Below are positions 11,580-22,015 of a DNA stretch of 64,000 nt, in pieces; positions within the stretch are counted from its first letter, which is position 1; each line of letters opens with the position of its first letter. The stretch is taken from assembly GCA_963920575.1 (NCBI GenBank), contig OY986963.1, positions 6,548,896 to 6,612,895 of the forward strand, in the 5' to 3' direction. The notes beneath the pieces are model-generated. The model saw nothing but the letters and a program-made list of their open reading frames with translations. It made no database searches and was not told the DNA's origin. The DNA comes from Narthecium ossifragum. Taxonomy: Eukaryota; Streptophyta; Magnoliopsida; Dioscoreales; Nartheciaceae. The translations under genes and the position numbers were made by a program.

Positions 11580-12990
11580 TAAAGAATTAGAAAGAAACTA
11601 CACCTGGAACCCTATCAATTTTTTGCCCAGAACAGAGAAAAACTTGAATTCCTAAGACATGCATATCATAAATGAATACAGCAGGCATTAAAATCACAAT
11701 AGCCCTGAACATTACAATTCACACACCATATGCAGGTTATCATGACAATATGCATATGAGGTTTCACTACAATTTGTTGACTATGTTATGATATGGGTGA
11801 TCAAATGTTGTGGCCAGGTAAGCATATCCTTCTCACTTCTGCACACCACTTCTCTTTTAGAAAGGGAGCAAAAGCTAGAGATGCTTCTCGAGCTAAAGGA
11901 TAAACTGATCAGTGCAGAAAGTAGACAATAGTGGATGTTATGCATACAGATGTTCCGGGCAATAGCAGGCATGATGACATAGCACAGAATCATAAGATGA
12001 GAACAGAAAAGGTTTCTGCTTTCTTAGCAATCTAATAATTCTTATTTAGCGATGGTGATGGAAACAGTAAATCCCGTTTCTCAAACACCAAATGAATCCT
12101 TTCGACAAGAAGTCATCTTCTCTTTGATCTTCAATCCAAAATCAATGACAAATAAGCTCAGGTCTCATTCTGCATACAAGTGAAAGCAAAAAATCAGTTT
12201 AGGACTCTGTGACAACTTCCACATAGAATTGAAAGCAATGCAGGCCATAAATTAAATAACAAATAGAAAGGCCGGATAGCCACCATGGCGAAGAGCAGGG
12301 CTTGCTTCTTGCGGGCTCTAGCACCAGACCCCCGAGGAAGATCAACGGCCACAGCCAGAGGAAGGCCGGCCGGATCTTCGCCGGAATCCATGGCAGGAGG
12401 GGAAGCAAGCTTCCTCCGGCATGGGAAAACACCCAAACAGGGCTCGGAGAGATGCCCCGGACCACGGGGGTCCTTCTCCGGCGCTGCAGTCGCTGAGGGA
12501 GGTCCCCGACGTCGTCCACGACATCTTCCCCGGCGACTCATCGCTGGTAACCGCGAAGCCCTTCAAATACTCTCCGGAAAACCCCACAAAAAGAAGAGAT
12601 CAGAGGGAAAAAGAAGAGAGGAGCTCACCTGAGCCAAGAAGGAGACGAAATCCGGCGGACACCTCGCCGGATCTATCCTTTTTCCGGCAATCTCCACCTC
12701 TCCTCCTGGTTTTTTTCCTCCTTTCTTCCTTTCTTTCTCCGGCACCAGCGATCCCTCTTCCTCCTCCCACTCCCTCTCCCTCCCCCCTTCTCTCTCTCCC
12801 GATCTCTCTCTCGGGTCCGGCTGGGTGAGGTGAGATGAGGATGAGAGAGAGAAAAATAACAGGGAGAAGAGAAGGTCGGTGGAGTGGGTGGGGAGTTTTG
12901 CAGCAAACCCCCTTCAAAACTCCAAATTACACGAAAACCCCTCTAATTTAGATAAAAGCCCAAAAATTTTACACTTGCACCCTTATATTT
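11580..12990 (-). other. 5' region of the captured unit in the CACTA element
   Basis: On the minus strand a pyrimidine-rich, promoter-like stretch (12840-12590) is followed by a short GC-rich ORF (12390 leftward, MDSGEDPAGLPLAVAVDLPR) that ends near 12194. GC-rich sequence upstream of AT-rich introns resembles the first exon of a plant gene, but I recognise no domain and no connection to PP7 is proven. Several overlapping ORFs occur on both strands because of the GC richness. Confidence 0.35.
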
Positions 12991-13336
12991 ACAATAAGAT
13001 ATAGGATATTATATTATTGTGACGAATATCTTTGTCACTGTATATTTATATATAAGTTTATTGTGACAATATTATTTTGACGAGATAATTTTTGTCACTA
13101 TATAATTATTCACATCTTATTGTGACAATCTATTGTGACATTGGCATAGCTTGTCACAATTAGTGACTTATTACGACAAACTATTGTGATGAAATTACAA
13201 GTAGTTGCAATTACATCATTGGGCATGTATTATTGTGACGAAACTGATATTGGTTGCAATATGTGTCTTTTTTGTGACAAATTTGCATTTATCGCAATCG
13301 ATTTCGTCACTATATATCATATTTGTTGTAGTGTTG

Positions 13337-14208
13337 GTGTGCGGAGATGTCCCTCTCGAGATGGCCTACCCTCTTTGATATTAATGCAGGTTTGGAGCAC
13401 CATTTTGTTCGTGACTTGCAGGAAGATGCAGGCTGGAATAGGGTTAAGATACGGGAGTGTTGCCACCCAGATCTCGCCAATTTGATGATGGCAATTGATA
13501 TTAGAAGACATGGAGATGTGGGCAGATGGGTCTTCAGTGGCACAGGCAAGGTTACATCGGCTTCAGCTTACCTCCTTCTCATCCGTGAGAAGTATCCAAA
13601 GTATCACCGGGAGGTTGAGGTTTCGGCTTGGGCGAACGTGTGGAGAGTACCAGCCGGTCCGAGGGTACGTCAGTTTGTATGGAGAGTACTCAAGAGAAAG
13701 CTTCCTGTTAGAGACATCCTTTGGAGATTGTGTCTTTCTTCGGAGCGCCATTGCCCAAGATGTGGAGGGGAGCCTGAAACCATCAAACACGCCTTATTTG
13801 AATGCCCATTCATACTGAGGGTGTTCCAGCTGGTGGCGGAGAAGGAGAATGTAGCATTTCCAACATGGGAAACAGAGGTTCTGCTTAATATGTTGGTCAG
13901 CCCATCAGGAGGTGAAGGAAAGAAGAGAATCAAGGCATTTCTAGCATGTGGCATTTGGTTAGTCTGGAAAGATAGAAACAGTATCATCTTCACCAGACAA
14001 GGAAGCTCAGCAGAGGTGCTAGCATGTAGGATTAGCAGATCAGTCAAAGAACACCTCAATCTTCGGCATCCCCCAGAACCTCTTGGAGTTAGCCATCGAG
14101 GTGCACTACGGGTTATACAGACAGATGTCTCATTGGACCTGAGCTCACGCAAAGCAGCAGTCGGTATGGTTTGTCTTTCTTCTTCTAGGGCTCCTGATTG
14201 GGCAAGAG
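13337..14208 (+). pseudogene. LINE ORF2, C-terminal part after the CACTA insertion
   Basis: The frame picks up where 8629 stopped (DVPLSRWPTLFD follows the usual W.D.W. segment). It continues through VFSGTGKVTSASAYLLL, the zf-RVT finger HCPRCGGEPETIKHALFECPF (13750-13812) and the linker to the RNase H domain (QTDVSLDLSSRKAAVGMV, 14120-14170). The continuity across the 4.7-kb element shows that the CACTA landed inside a then-continuous ORF. The domain is cut again at 14208 by the hAT element. Confidence 0.85.
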
Positions 14209-14767
14209 CAATGTTCTAAAAATCGGCCTGGGCGGCCGCCTAGGCGCCGCCTAGGCGTTAGGCGCTCCCCGGCCGTCCCGATTATGGCCTAGGCGTTTGA
14301 GCTAGGCGTTTGGCTGAAAATCGGCGAGCTAGGCGGGCTGGGCGGGCTAGGCGGGCGCCTAGGCGGGCTGGGCGGTTTAGTTCTAAAATCTAAAGTTATA
14401 AATATTTTTTAATCGTGATTTGATGGAGCACTATTGAATAGCAACACTATAAGTTATAACTTTAGATTTTAGAACTAAACTTCCTGATTCCTCTTTTGGT
14501 TGTTCTTTAGAGTTAGGATTGTGTTCGGTTGCGACTTGCAAAGCCATTGGAATCAAGGAGGGGCGGTGGAGAGGAAGCTGCTGCTTCAGCCTGCTATTTA
14601 AGCTTTATATTTATATTTATATAATTATATGTAATAAAAATTAAATTAAAATTAAAAAAAATAAAACCGCCTAGTCCCCGCCTAGGCGTCCGACTAGTCC
14701 TCTGGGTGCTAATCCCTGGGCTTCCGCCCGACTAGTGCCTAGCGTTTTTTAGAACCTTGGGCAAGAG
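14201..14767. mobile_element. Small hAT-like element with CGCCTAGGCG-rich ends
   Basis: The element 14209-14759 (551 bp) has inverted termini CAATGTTCTAAAAA / TTTTTTAGAACCTTG. It is flanked by the 8-bp duplication GGCAAGAG (14201-14208 and 14760-14767). Both ends are rich in GCCTAGGCG units. Inside, an inverted repeat of about 26 bp (TTTAGTTCTAAAATCTAAAG at about 14377-14402 and its complement at about 14453-14482) forms a second, smaller foldback. No coding capacity. It interrupts the RNase H domain of the host LINE. Confidence 0.85.
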
Positions 14768-15155
14768 GCATGCCAGTGGGAGTTGGATCAGTCTTGCAGG
14801 GGGAGATGGTGGCGGTGCTACTGGCACTACAAGAGGCTCGCTCAAGGGGTATCACCTCAATTGTAATTGAATCGGATTCGTTGGAGACGATTCAAATACT
14901 CAATGGTGCTAGGTTGTGGCTTAGAGAGATAGAAGGCTTGGCAAAGGAGGTGTGGCTTGAAGTGTTAGCTATGGATCATGTCTTGTTTTTGCACATTTCT
15001 AGATCTTGTAATGGTAGGGCGGACCGTGTGGCACGGCGTTGTCGGATCTCCCAGTCGAACTTGGTTTGGTTGGGCAAGGAGGGGCTCCCGGCCCTCGATG
15101 ATATCTTGTAATTGCTCTTGATCTTTAGCCTTTTGGCTCATCTCTTCAAAAAACA
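14768..15155 (+). pseudogene. LINE RNase H domain, last part, with 3' end
   Basis: The RVT_3/RNase H-like domain resumes (GEMVAVLLALQEARSRG, VIESDSLETIQILNG, then SCNGRADRVARR) and ends at the stop near 15111, followed by a short 3' UTR and an A-rich tail. Without the hAT element it joins the 14208 frame directly. Confidence 0.85.
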
Positions 15156-15172
15156 AAACAATTAAGGGGTTT

Positions 15173-17228
15173 TCGAAGTTGGCGATGGGCCCAAATCAGC
15201 AAAGTGAAATAATGACTTTGAGTTTGAACCACGTTTTGCATCCTTATTTGAAATTTTGAACATAAACAGGTCACGGTGATGATGATTATTCACCGGACAC
15301 TCCCGGAGTGCTGCTCGGATTGGAACTTGGAAGGCGGCCTACCATAGCAATGTCAGCCGTCCGATTGTATGTCGGCAAGCTGTCCGTGAGATTAACAGAC
15401 TTGAAGAGGAAAAAATAAATAAAAACAAGAGTGAACGGTTTGATCTCAACATTGCTATTGCAGTCATGCAATCCCCTCGATTCATTCTGTCTTAGCATAT
15501 GTTTTCCTGCTGCTATTTCCCCGTACCAATGGTTTAGATCTATTTCAATCATATCCAACGGTCCACGTCATTAGTGACTGTTGATTATTATTCAGATATA
15601 AATAGATCTGGATCTTTGGATTGGATCTGATTCAATCAAACCATTGGTAGGATGGCCTCATGAAATTTTAAGAAAGGCTTTATTAGGATCCCGATAGCAT
15701 GGGTTATCGTTGTACCAATGCGATAGCACGCATGCTCTCGTACATGCATGAGCGGCTGGTAATGCGAGGACACATTATTTATCAAGTTGCTTTGGAAACC
15801 TACCAAGTATTAAAAACTTCAATTCATAGGCAGACCGAGTCTAATGGTTTTAAAGTTCATTAATTCTATCTCCGTCCACCTCCCATGCATGTCCATCTCC
15901 CCCCCTTACCGATCGACGTTGTTTGTTTGGTTAGACTGGGAGATGGAACGCCGGCCGGTCATGCAGGGGTACGTAGAGGGAGGGGGATGCAGTACTACTG
16001 GTTAGAGAAGAGACTCCTCGGGTACTTCGAAAATAATGCTAGCGTGAATTCGCATACATTGAACTGGGACAATGATATTTATTATACATGTAGCTCGGGA
16101 ATATAGACGATCGAAGAAAATGAATAGTTTTACTCTGATATAATTAAATTAACCTGATAAACTACAAACTATTAAGTAGTGATTTGATGCACATGGCGCC
16201 ATTCAAGTGTAATCTTTTACAAGTTACAAACCATGACGCGTTTAATTAGTTCTTCGCTCTTCCTCACTCCAAATGAGTACTTGGAGTTCTATGGAATAGA
16301 TCAAAGTAGACATATCGCAATCAAATTAATTACTATGTTTAAGCAAAAAAAATGACAAACGTATATGCTCTTACAGTAAGCTGCGCTTTATATATGCTCT
16401 ACAAAGGGTTAATTCCATTTTCAAGGGATCGCAGGGTGCTCTGTTTGCATACTGCTGGTAAGGAAGTTCACTGAAGAATGGCTAAAAACCCAGTCAGCAG
16501 TTGCAGCAAATGCATGTTGTCCTCTAGAATAGCCCTCTGATTTCTTGTTATGATCATGTAAATAGTCATAAAAGTAGATTTTTTACGATACATACAATCA
16601 CTAAAGGTTAATCGTGATCAAGCTCAGGGTTCTATGTCGAACATATCTCAGGCTACTTGTTTGCCTACGTAAATTCAAGTTCCATTCTAGCAAATAATAT
16701 GAAGAACACCACTCAATCGTATTCTTCAGTCCCATTCTAGCAAATGATATGAAGAACACATCTCAATTGTATTCTTCAGGGATTACGTACGCTGGCGAAA
16801 GAAGTTTCCGAATGAACATACATAACGACATACTACACACAATTGAAGCTCGAGTCATCTGCGCTTAGTCTGCATGCTTTTCGATCGCAATTGTATTTTA
16901 GTTCAGCTAATTTGATACAGTAGAGTGAGCAGAGAAGTACAATACATCAGTCAACATTATAGTTAAAATAAACATATGAGATCCAATGGGCAACTTCCAT
17001 TGATATATATATGGAGGACAGTTGAAAGTTTAAAATTGACAAATCAGAGAATATCACATTCCTGTTTAAGGTAATGTACGTCTAGCATCAAACCACGTAC
17101 CAAAATATAACTACAACCATAAAAATATCTCATTCCTGTTAAGGTATTGTTCAGCAACAAATCCCAGTCAAGGCTAACAAGTCAGCTGCATCTCTAAGAA
17201 GCCTCATCCAATACCATCTGCTCCTGCT
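15173..17228. other. Intergenic region, nothing recognisable
   Basis: About 2 kb of AT-rich sequence with no domain-bearing ORF, RNA gene or bounded transposon. A 20-30 bp phrase is repeated around 16680-16780 (CATTCTAGCAAAT.ATATGAA, twice about 55 bp apart), a small local duplication. Confidence 0.5.
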
Positions 17229-18993
17229 TCATTTCTTCTTTCCAAGAAATGCATCCGTCAGAGCCGTTTCTGAAGCCAAGGAAGCAAGAAGCAGTGCAAG
17301 TGCCTGCAGAAGATACAGCATCCAAAAAACATAAATAACCTCATTTCTCAGATAAAGACCAATTAGATAACATGTATGATTAATTGATCCATAAACCTGA
17401 GAAACAATTACTCACCACCTCCTCCTCTCCTATATCAGTCATCATTTCCTCCAACTCATCTGCTTTATTAAGAAGAGTTAACAGTGCCATCGCAGAAAAA
17501 GGTGTCACTCTTAGGTCATCGGTAATCAGGAACATCCCTTTTCTGGTAAACCCGTTACTTCCGAAGACACCAAGCGAGTTTCTTGATTGAATGAGTTTCA
17601 TCGGCTTATTTATGATACAAGTGCATCCGCAGGGAACATCGGGAATGGCACTCAATTCATGAAAATAGCAATAACCCCTCCCACACATGTAGTACCTGTC
17701 AGGTTCTTTCTCCTCCACTCTAATCACTTTGTTTTCATTGCTGAGATGTGGAGGAAGTTTTGGTGATAGCAGCAACTCCTTGCAATCTCCTTTTACGAAG
17801 CAATCGCCAGAGCTAAGAAAGTTTATGCTGTTATATAGGTTGTCGAAGAGCCGCAAATGAGAGTGACTGCCCAAGTGCTTCACTATGACACCAGTTGGAA
17901 ATGTGAGGAAGCTAAACAGGAGATCAACAAAGTCCTGCTTGGCTTCGGCAAATACAACTTTCTTTTCATGTTTCATAAGCCAGAGCTTCACCTTAAATAT
18001 CTTCGGGGACGAACATATAGATTTTCCAGCAGTTATTGGTCCACAATCATTATATATTGGCTTCTGTGGTACAGAAGTAATCTCGGATTGTGCCATCAAA
18101 AATACATCAGTTAAAACTGCTTCTGAGAGCAATGACCGCTTCAGTAATTTAAGAACCTGCAGATAGCTCAACTGTTGATCTAAAAGTATATCCATGAAAA
18201 TGTATGCTACAGAATAATGTTAAATTACAATTTTTTGGACTACCAAAATCTTTTGGATCAACTGTAAGTGTAAAAAAGAAAAGAAGAACATGAAGATCTT
18301 AACCAAATCAAATAAGCGGATAAACTACTTTGAATATTGAAACAAGCAAATCACTACGTTAGGATTAATATATGGCAAGTAAATTGCTTAAGTAACATGG
18401 ACCACTTTCTCCTCTAGACTGCCACTATCATCAACTGCATGCTTTCGGAGCATAGCCAAGACACGTGTCGATGAAGACGGAGCAACCACCAGATTATCAA
18501 AGACCATAAAACTACTCGTCATATCCTTCACAAACACACCCTTCTCGGCACCAGTGTCAACTTGGCTCGGCGTCAGCAGGTGCAACTTCATATTCATGGA
18601 TAGTCCACAGCGGCCGCATGAGGCATATGGATAGACACTCAGATATTCGGATCCACAGCTTGGCTGGCAGGCATAGAAGTATTGACTCGGAGAGTCATCA
18701 ATGTTTATAGCTAACTTGTTGCATATCACCGCAGCTGCTCTTCTTGGCTGGAGCAGCATTGTTTTGCAAGCCTCATCAATGAAGAACTTGTTGCTGAGGT
18801 TCTCAACACTCACGTATAGATTATCCATGGAACCTATAGAGGAACTCTTGCCTAGGAGTCTGATGAGTGTTCCAAGAGGAAGTGTTAAGAAACTAAGTAT
18901 GATGTCGACGAAATCACTATCACATTCGGCAAACACAAGTTTGTTTCTGGGTGTGTCTACAATGAGCTTTAAAGCAACACGTTTGGCGGCCAT
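17229..18993 (-). pseudogene. DUF674 family protein, copy B, first splice donor deleted
   Basis: The expected gene has three exons on the minus strand: exon 1 at 18993 down to about 18391, exon 2 at 18156-17416 (247 residues) and exon 3 at 17303-17229 (ALALLLASLASETALTDAFL then a stop). Exon 2 to 3 uses a GTGAGT donor and a TGCAG acceptor. The intact design would be about 470 residues with two DUF674 units (FAECDSDFVDIILSFLTLP in exon 1, FAEAKQDFVDLLFSFLTFP in exon 2), normal for the family. Compared with copy A, 10 bases (CCGGACGATG in gene sense) holding the end of exon 1 and the donor G are missing, so exon 1 runs into TAA right after VVHVT. Exons 1 and 2 are otherwise open. It may be a recent pseudogene or may use another donor. 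Confidence 0.75.
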
Positions 18994-19346
18994 GGCTGGA
19001 GAACGGGGAAGCTGAGTGATTGTGCGAGGCTCGGAGGTTGTTGTGAAGGAGGAGGATGATAATAAATCAAAGAATGGATGACACACGCACGAGTTATATA
19101 CTTATATATTTTGAAGTCTGACCGTCGGGATACAGGGTAAACGGGGACTCCTCGGGTTTCGAAACCGAAAGCATTGGTTGGAAGAATCTCGTCTTTCTAT
19201 GAAAACTTCAAAATCCAAAAATGAAAACGAATCTTTTCAATAAACATATAAGTTTAATAATAAATCAAAGAAGATGAAAGGAGATTCATTATTATTCTTG
19301 GGAAAGAGGATCGTGGAGAGCAACCACGTTAGATACGTGGCACCCA
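18994..19346. promoter_or_regulatory. DUF674 copy B upstream region
   Basis: TATA-like sequence on the minus strand lies near 19095-19109. Bases 19240-19355 match 1345-1460 of copy A with few differences. An in-frame upstream extension to 19086 is open, but the ATG at 18993 aligns with the start of copy A and is preferred. Confidence 0.45.
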
Positions 19347-20639
19347 TTCTCTTCTAGAAAATTTTTTAAAATAATCTTATTTTAATAAAATATTATTAAA
19401 ATAATCCTCTCCAAAAAATATTTACCCATTTATTCCTCGTTTGGCCACGTCAGCGCCACGCTGGCGTGGCCTTTCATTTTTTACTCCCGTACGTCTTCAA
19501 TTAAAGACGTAACTTCGATTTACGTGTTTGACCGTTGACCACCAAGTGCGCCGCGACCAAGTGCGGAGCCTAGAGACACGCCTAATAAGACGTATCTCCA
19601 AGTTACGTCTCCATAAGACACGTAACTTGGTGTTACGTCTCCAATTCTAATTACCCCCGACGGCCAGCCCGCCTCCTTCCCCACCCGACACCCTTCTCCT
19701 TCTCCAAACCCCTCTACTTCTCTCGATCTCCGGTGATTTTCTGGCGATCTTCGTCGCTGGGCGTCCGCACGCGGCCAGCGGGCCCCCTCCTCCTTCCCCA
19801 CCTGCCCCCCCTCCCAACCGAGCATACCTTCCTCCCCGTTTACTCGTACGGCGCGATTTTCCGGCTATTTTCCAGCGTTTCTCCGGCGAAAACACCTCCA
19901 AACTTCTGGATCTTCTCCATCTTCCTCTCCAAGTGAGATTTTTCTTTAAAATTTTAACAATGTATTTGTCATGTAAGAATTAGGGTTTATATATGCAAAA
20001 TTAGGGTTTTTTTATGCAAAATTGATTTTTTTAGAGTATAAAATTAATTTTTTATGCAAAATTTGATATTGATTTGATTATGCTGTAATGCATCATAATT
20101 ACTATGTATTTGTTGTTTGAGAATTAGGGTTTACATATGCAAAATTAGGGTTTTTTATGCAAAATTGATTTTTTTTAGAGTGTAAAATTGATTTTTTATG
20201 CAAAATTTGATATAAATTTGATTATGCTGTAATGCACCATTATTACTTCATTGATCTAGAAAATGATATGCTAATTTTTTTCCTAAATTTAGTTCAATTG
20301 GTTTATATGAAATTTATTTTTCATATGAATTTTTACTAGGGGTTTTTACATATCTATCCTTCAAAAGTTTCTAAATATCACAATTACCCCTATATTTTTT
20401 CGGCTTACTAAATTACCCTTGAAATTTGGAAAAATTCGTAAACCTACCCCTCCGTCTACCTCCGTCTGTACATCTAACTTAACCATAGTTATAATTTAAT
20501 TGGGGCATGTAAATTACTTAATCACCCAATTTTGACCGGTTTTTGTGTATTTTGACTGCTTTCCTTTATTTGCTGACGTAGGAGGGGGAGAGAGAGAATC
20601 AATTTTGACCAGCTTTTGCTATTTTGACTGCTTCCTCCC

Positions 20640-20764
20640 TTGATTTGCTGAACCATTCCGAGGTCCGGCCGGTCCTTCTTCCTCAGCTCCGAGCACTTCA
20701 ACGCAAGCTTAGCATACCCATGAGTCTCCTCCACCGGCCAATGCGGCATCGTCTGGTCGAGCAT
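20640..20764 (-). pseudogene. Captured C-terminal piece of a U-box/receptor-like kinase
   Basis: The minus strand reads MLDQTMPHWPVEE, then YAKLALKCSELRKKDRPDLG, which matches the end of the kinase domain of plant U-box domain-containing kinases (the invariant RPDL near kinase subdomain XI). Similarity stops after the RPDLG. The sequence is a fragment only and has no start or stop of its own. Confidence 0.7.
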
Positions 20765-21218
20765 CTCTCGTCAGCGGCGGCGGCGTTCACCTGCAACGCC
20801 ACCGCCAAATGCCAGTCCCTCGTCAGCTACACGCCATTTAACTCCACCTACGCCTCCACCTACGCCGCCGTCCAGTCCCTGTTCCAGGTCCCGTCTCTCA
20901 GCTCCCTCCTCGGCGCCAACAACCTCTCCCTCTCCACCGCCTCGACCTACCTCATCCAGCCCAAAGCCTACATCCGCGTGCCCATCACCTGCGCCTGCGC
21001 CAGCGGAACCGGGGCCTCATAGGGCGGGCCGACGTACACCGTCAAGTCCGGCGACGGACTGGACGCGATTGCGAGGTACACCTTCGGCGGGCTGGTGACC
21101 TACCAAGAGATAGCGGCGGCCAGCAGGATCCCCAACCCCGACCAGATCAAGGTAGGGCAGAACGTGACGATCCCCTTGCCCTGCAACTGCGATCCGGAAG
21201 CCGTGCACCTGGCCTACA
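20765..21218 (+). pseudogene. Captured fragment of a LysM chitin-receptor-like gene (CEBiP/LYM family)
   Basis: The plus strand encodes FTCNATAKCQSLVSYTPFNS, the first LysM region (LFQVPSLSSLLGANNLSLST), the linker PKAYIRVPITCACASG, then the second LysM (GGPTYTVKSGDGLDAIARYT to IPNPDQIKVGQNVTIPLPC). This is the ectodomain order of plant LysM GPI-anchored proteins that bind chitin oligomers. An in-frame TAG (21020-21022) lies between the two LysM units. The signal peptide, a third LysM and the GPI tail are missing. Codon use is strongly GC-rich, unlike the flanking AT-rich TIRs, as expected for capture of a host exon. The parent gene is not in this window. Confidence 0.82.
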
Positions 21219-21255
21219 AGGTCAATGCAACAGAAGGTCCCGACGGTCGATGTCA

Positions 21256-21447
21256 TCCCGGTGAACCAGCGGCTCCGGCTTCGTCTGGTGGAGGAACAAC
21301 AGCGTGGTGGCTATCTCCACCGCAATCTTGAACCGGAGACTCCAGCTCATCGTAGGAGTGTTGCCTCGCCGGAAAATCCTGTCTTCCAAGCTTCCGTTGT
21401 CCATGTATTCATACACCAAGCTTCCTGTCTTCCAAGCTTCCGTTGAC
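21256..21447 (-). pseudogene. Captured middle piece of a U-box/receptor-like kinase
   Basis: The minus strand reads GSLVYEYMDNGSLEDRIFRR, then WSLRFKIAVEIATTLLFLHQ and PLVHRD. This is kinase subdomains V to VIb of the plant U-box kinase family. The sequence breaks off within the catalytic loop immediately after HRD. Together with 20764-20640 it brackets the LysM fragment, so the LysM sequence sits where the rest of the kinase C-lobe would be. Confidence 0.75.
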
Positions 21448-22015
21448 AAAAGAGGAGCTAAGCTCTATTCCCTCACCGGAAGTTGAGGCCGGGTTGGAGC
21501 TCGCCGGAGATGCAGTGGCTGGCCGGCAAAGGGTGGCTGGCGGTGGGTGTGTGAAGTCACCGTCTCTCTCTCTCTCTTCTTTTCTCTCTCTCACTCCCGG
21601 CTCTCTCTATCTCTCTCATCTTCTACTCTGGTTCTCTCTCTTTTCTCAGCCACATGTAAATCACCCATTGGTCAAAAAAAGTCTAAAGTAGATAAAAGGA
21701 AGTCAAAATTGTCTAAAGTAGGTAAAAGTAAGAGCTCTCTGTTATCACCGTTGAGGGCAATAAGGTCTTTTTACATTCCGCCGTTAACGGCGTTAGGAAT
21801 ATTCCATGAAGATTCGCCGGCAAGTAACCCGAGGGGCAGGTTTACGGATTGTTCAAAATTTGAAGGGTAAGTTAGTAAGCCGGAAAAATATAGGGGTAAT
21901 TGTGATATTTAGAAACTTTTGAAGGATAGATATGTAAAAACCCCTTTTTACTATTAACTTGGAATTTCCTTCTAATTGGCTCATAATTGTCATTATATTT
22001 GTATTATTTATAGTG

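Larger units (their letters stand above)
8627..13336. mobile_element. Non-autonomous CACTA (CMC) transposon carrying captured gene fragments
   Basis: The element 8630-13333 (4704 bp) begins CACTACAACAAAA and ends TTTGTTGTAGTG. It is flanked by the 3-bp duplication TTG (8627-8629 and 13334-13336), all diagnostic of CACTA transposons. Subterminal zones (8640-9190 and 12990-13325) hold many short repeats of the TTGTGACAAA / TTTGTCACAATA type in both orientations, the usual transposase-binding arrays. No transposase (TNPD) or TNPA is seen. The interior holds a minus-strand captured transcription unit (see 9370-12590). The LINE reading frame resumes directly to the right, which confirms the insertion. 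Confidence 0.92.
7042..15172 (+). mobile_element. 5'-truncated LINE (RT + RNase H), interrupted by a CACTA and a hAT element
   Basis: The outer boundary is set by a 17-bp target site duplication, AAACAATTAAGGGGTTT, at 7042-7058 and 15156-15172, with an A-rich tail before the right copy. Removing the CACTA (8630-13333) and the hAT element (14209-14759) leaves about 2.8 kb of LINE ORF2. Its parts in order are the reverse transcriptase (7073-8520), the post-RT segment (8520-8629 continuing at 13337), zf-RVT (13745-13810) and RNase H (14090-14208 continuing at 14768-15111). The 5' end, including ORF1 and the endonuclease, is absent. The order of events is readable: LINE first, then CACTA and hAT into it. 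Confidence 0.9.
20330..21953. mobile_element. Pack-MULE nested in the MULE, carrying two host gene fragments
   Basis: The element 20339-21944 (1606 bp) has inverted repeats of about 110 bp starting GGGGTTTTTACATATC (20339-20450 and 21832-21944). It is flanked by the 9-bp duplication TTTTTACTA (20330-20338 and 21945-21953). It encodes no transposase. It carries LysM receptor sequence on the plus strand (20770-21218) lying between two pieces of a kinase gene on the minus strand (20764-20640 and 21447-21256). Gene fragments between Mutator-type ends are the definition of a Pack-MULE. It landed inside the larger MULE, so it is the younger or equally old of the two. Confidence 0.92.

Noticed and set aside
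12194..12828. Several overlapping GC-rich ORFs on both strands
   Set aside because: Caused by high GC and low stop density in the CACTA-captured 5' region; no domain and mutually overlapping.
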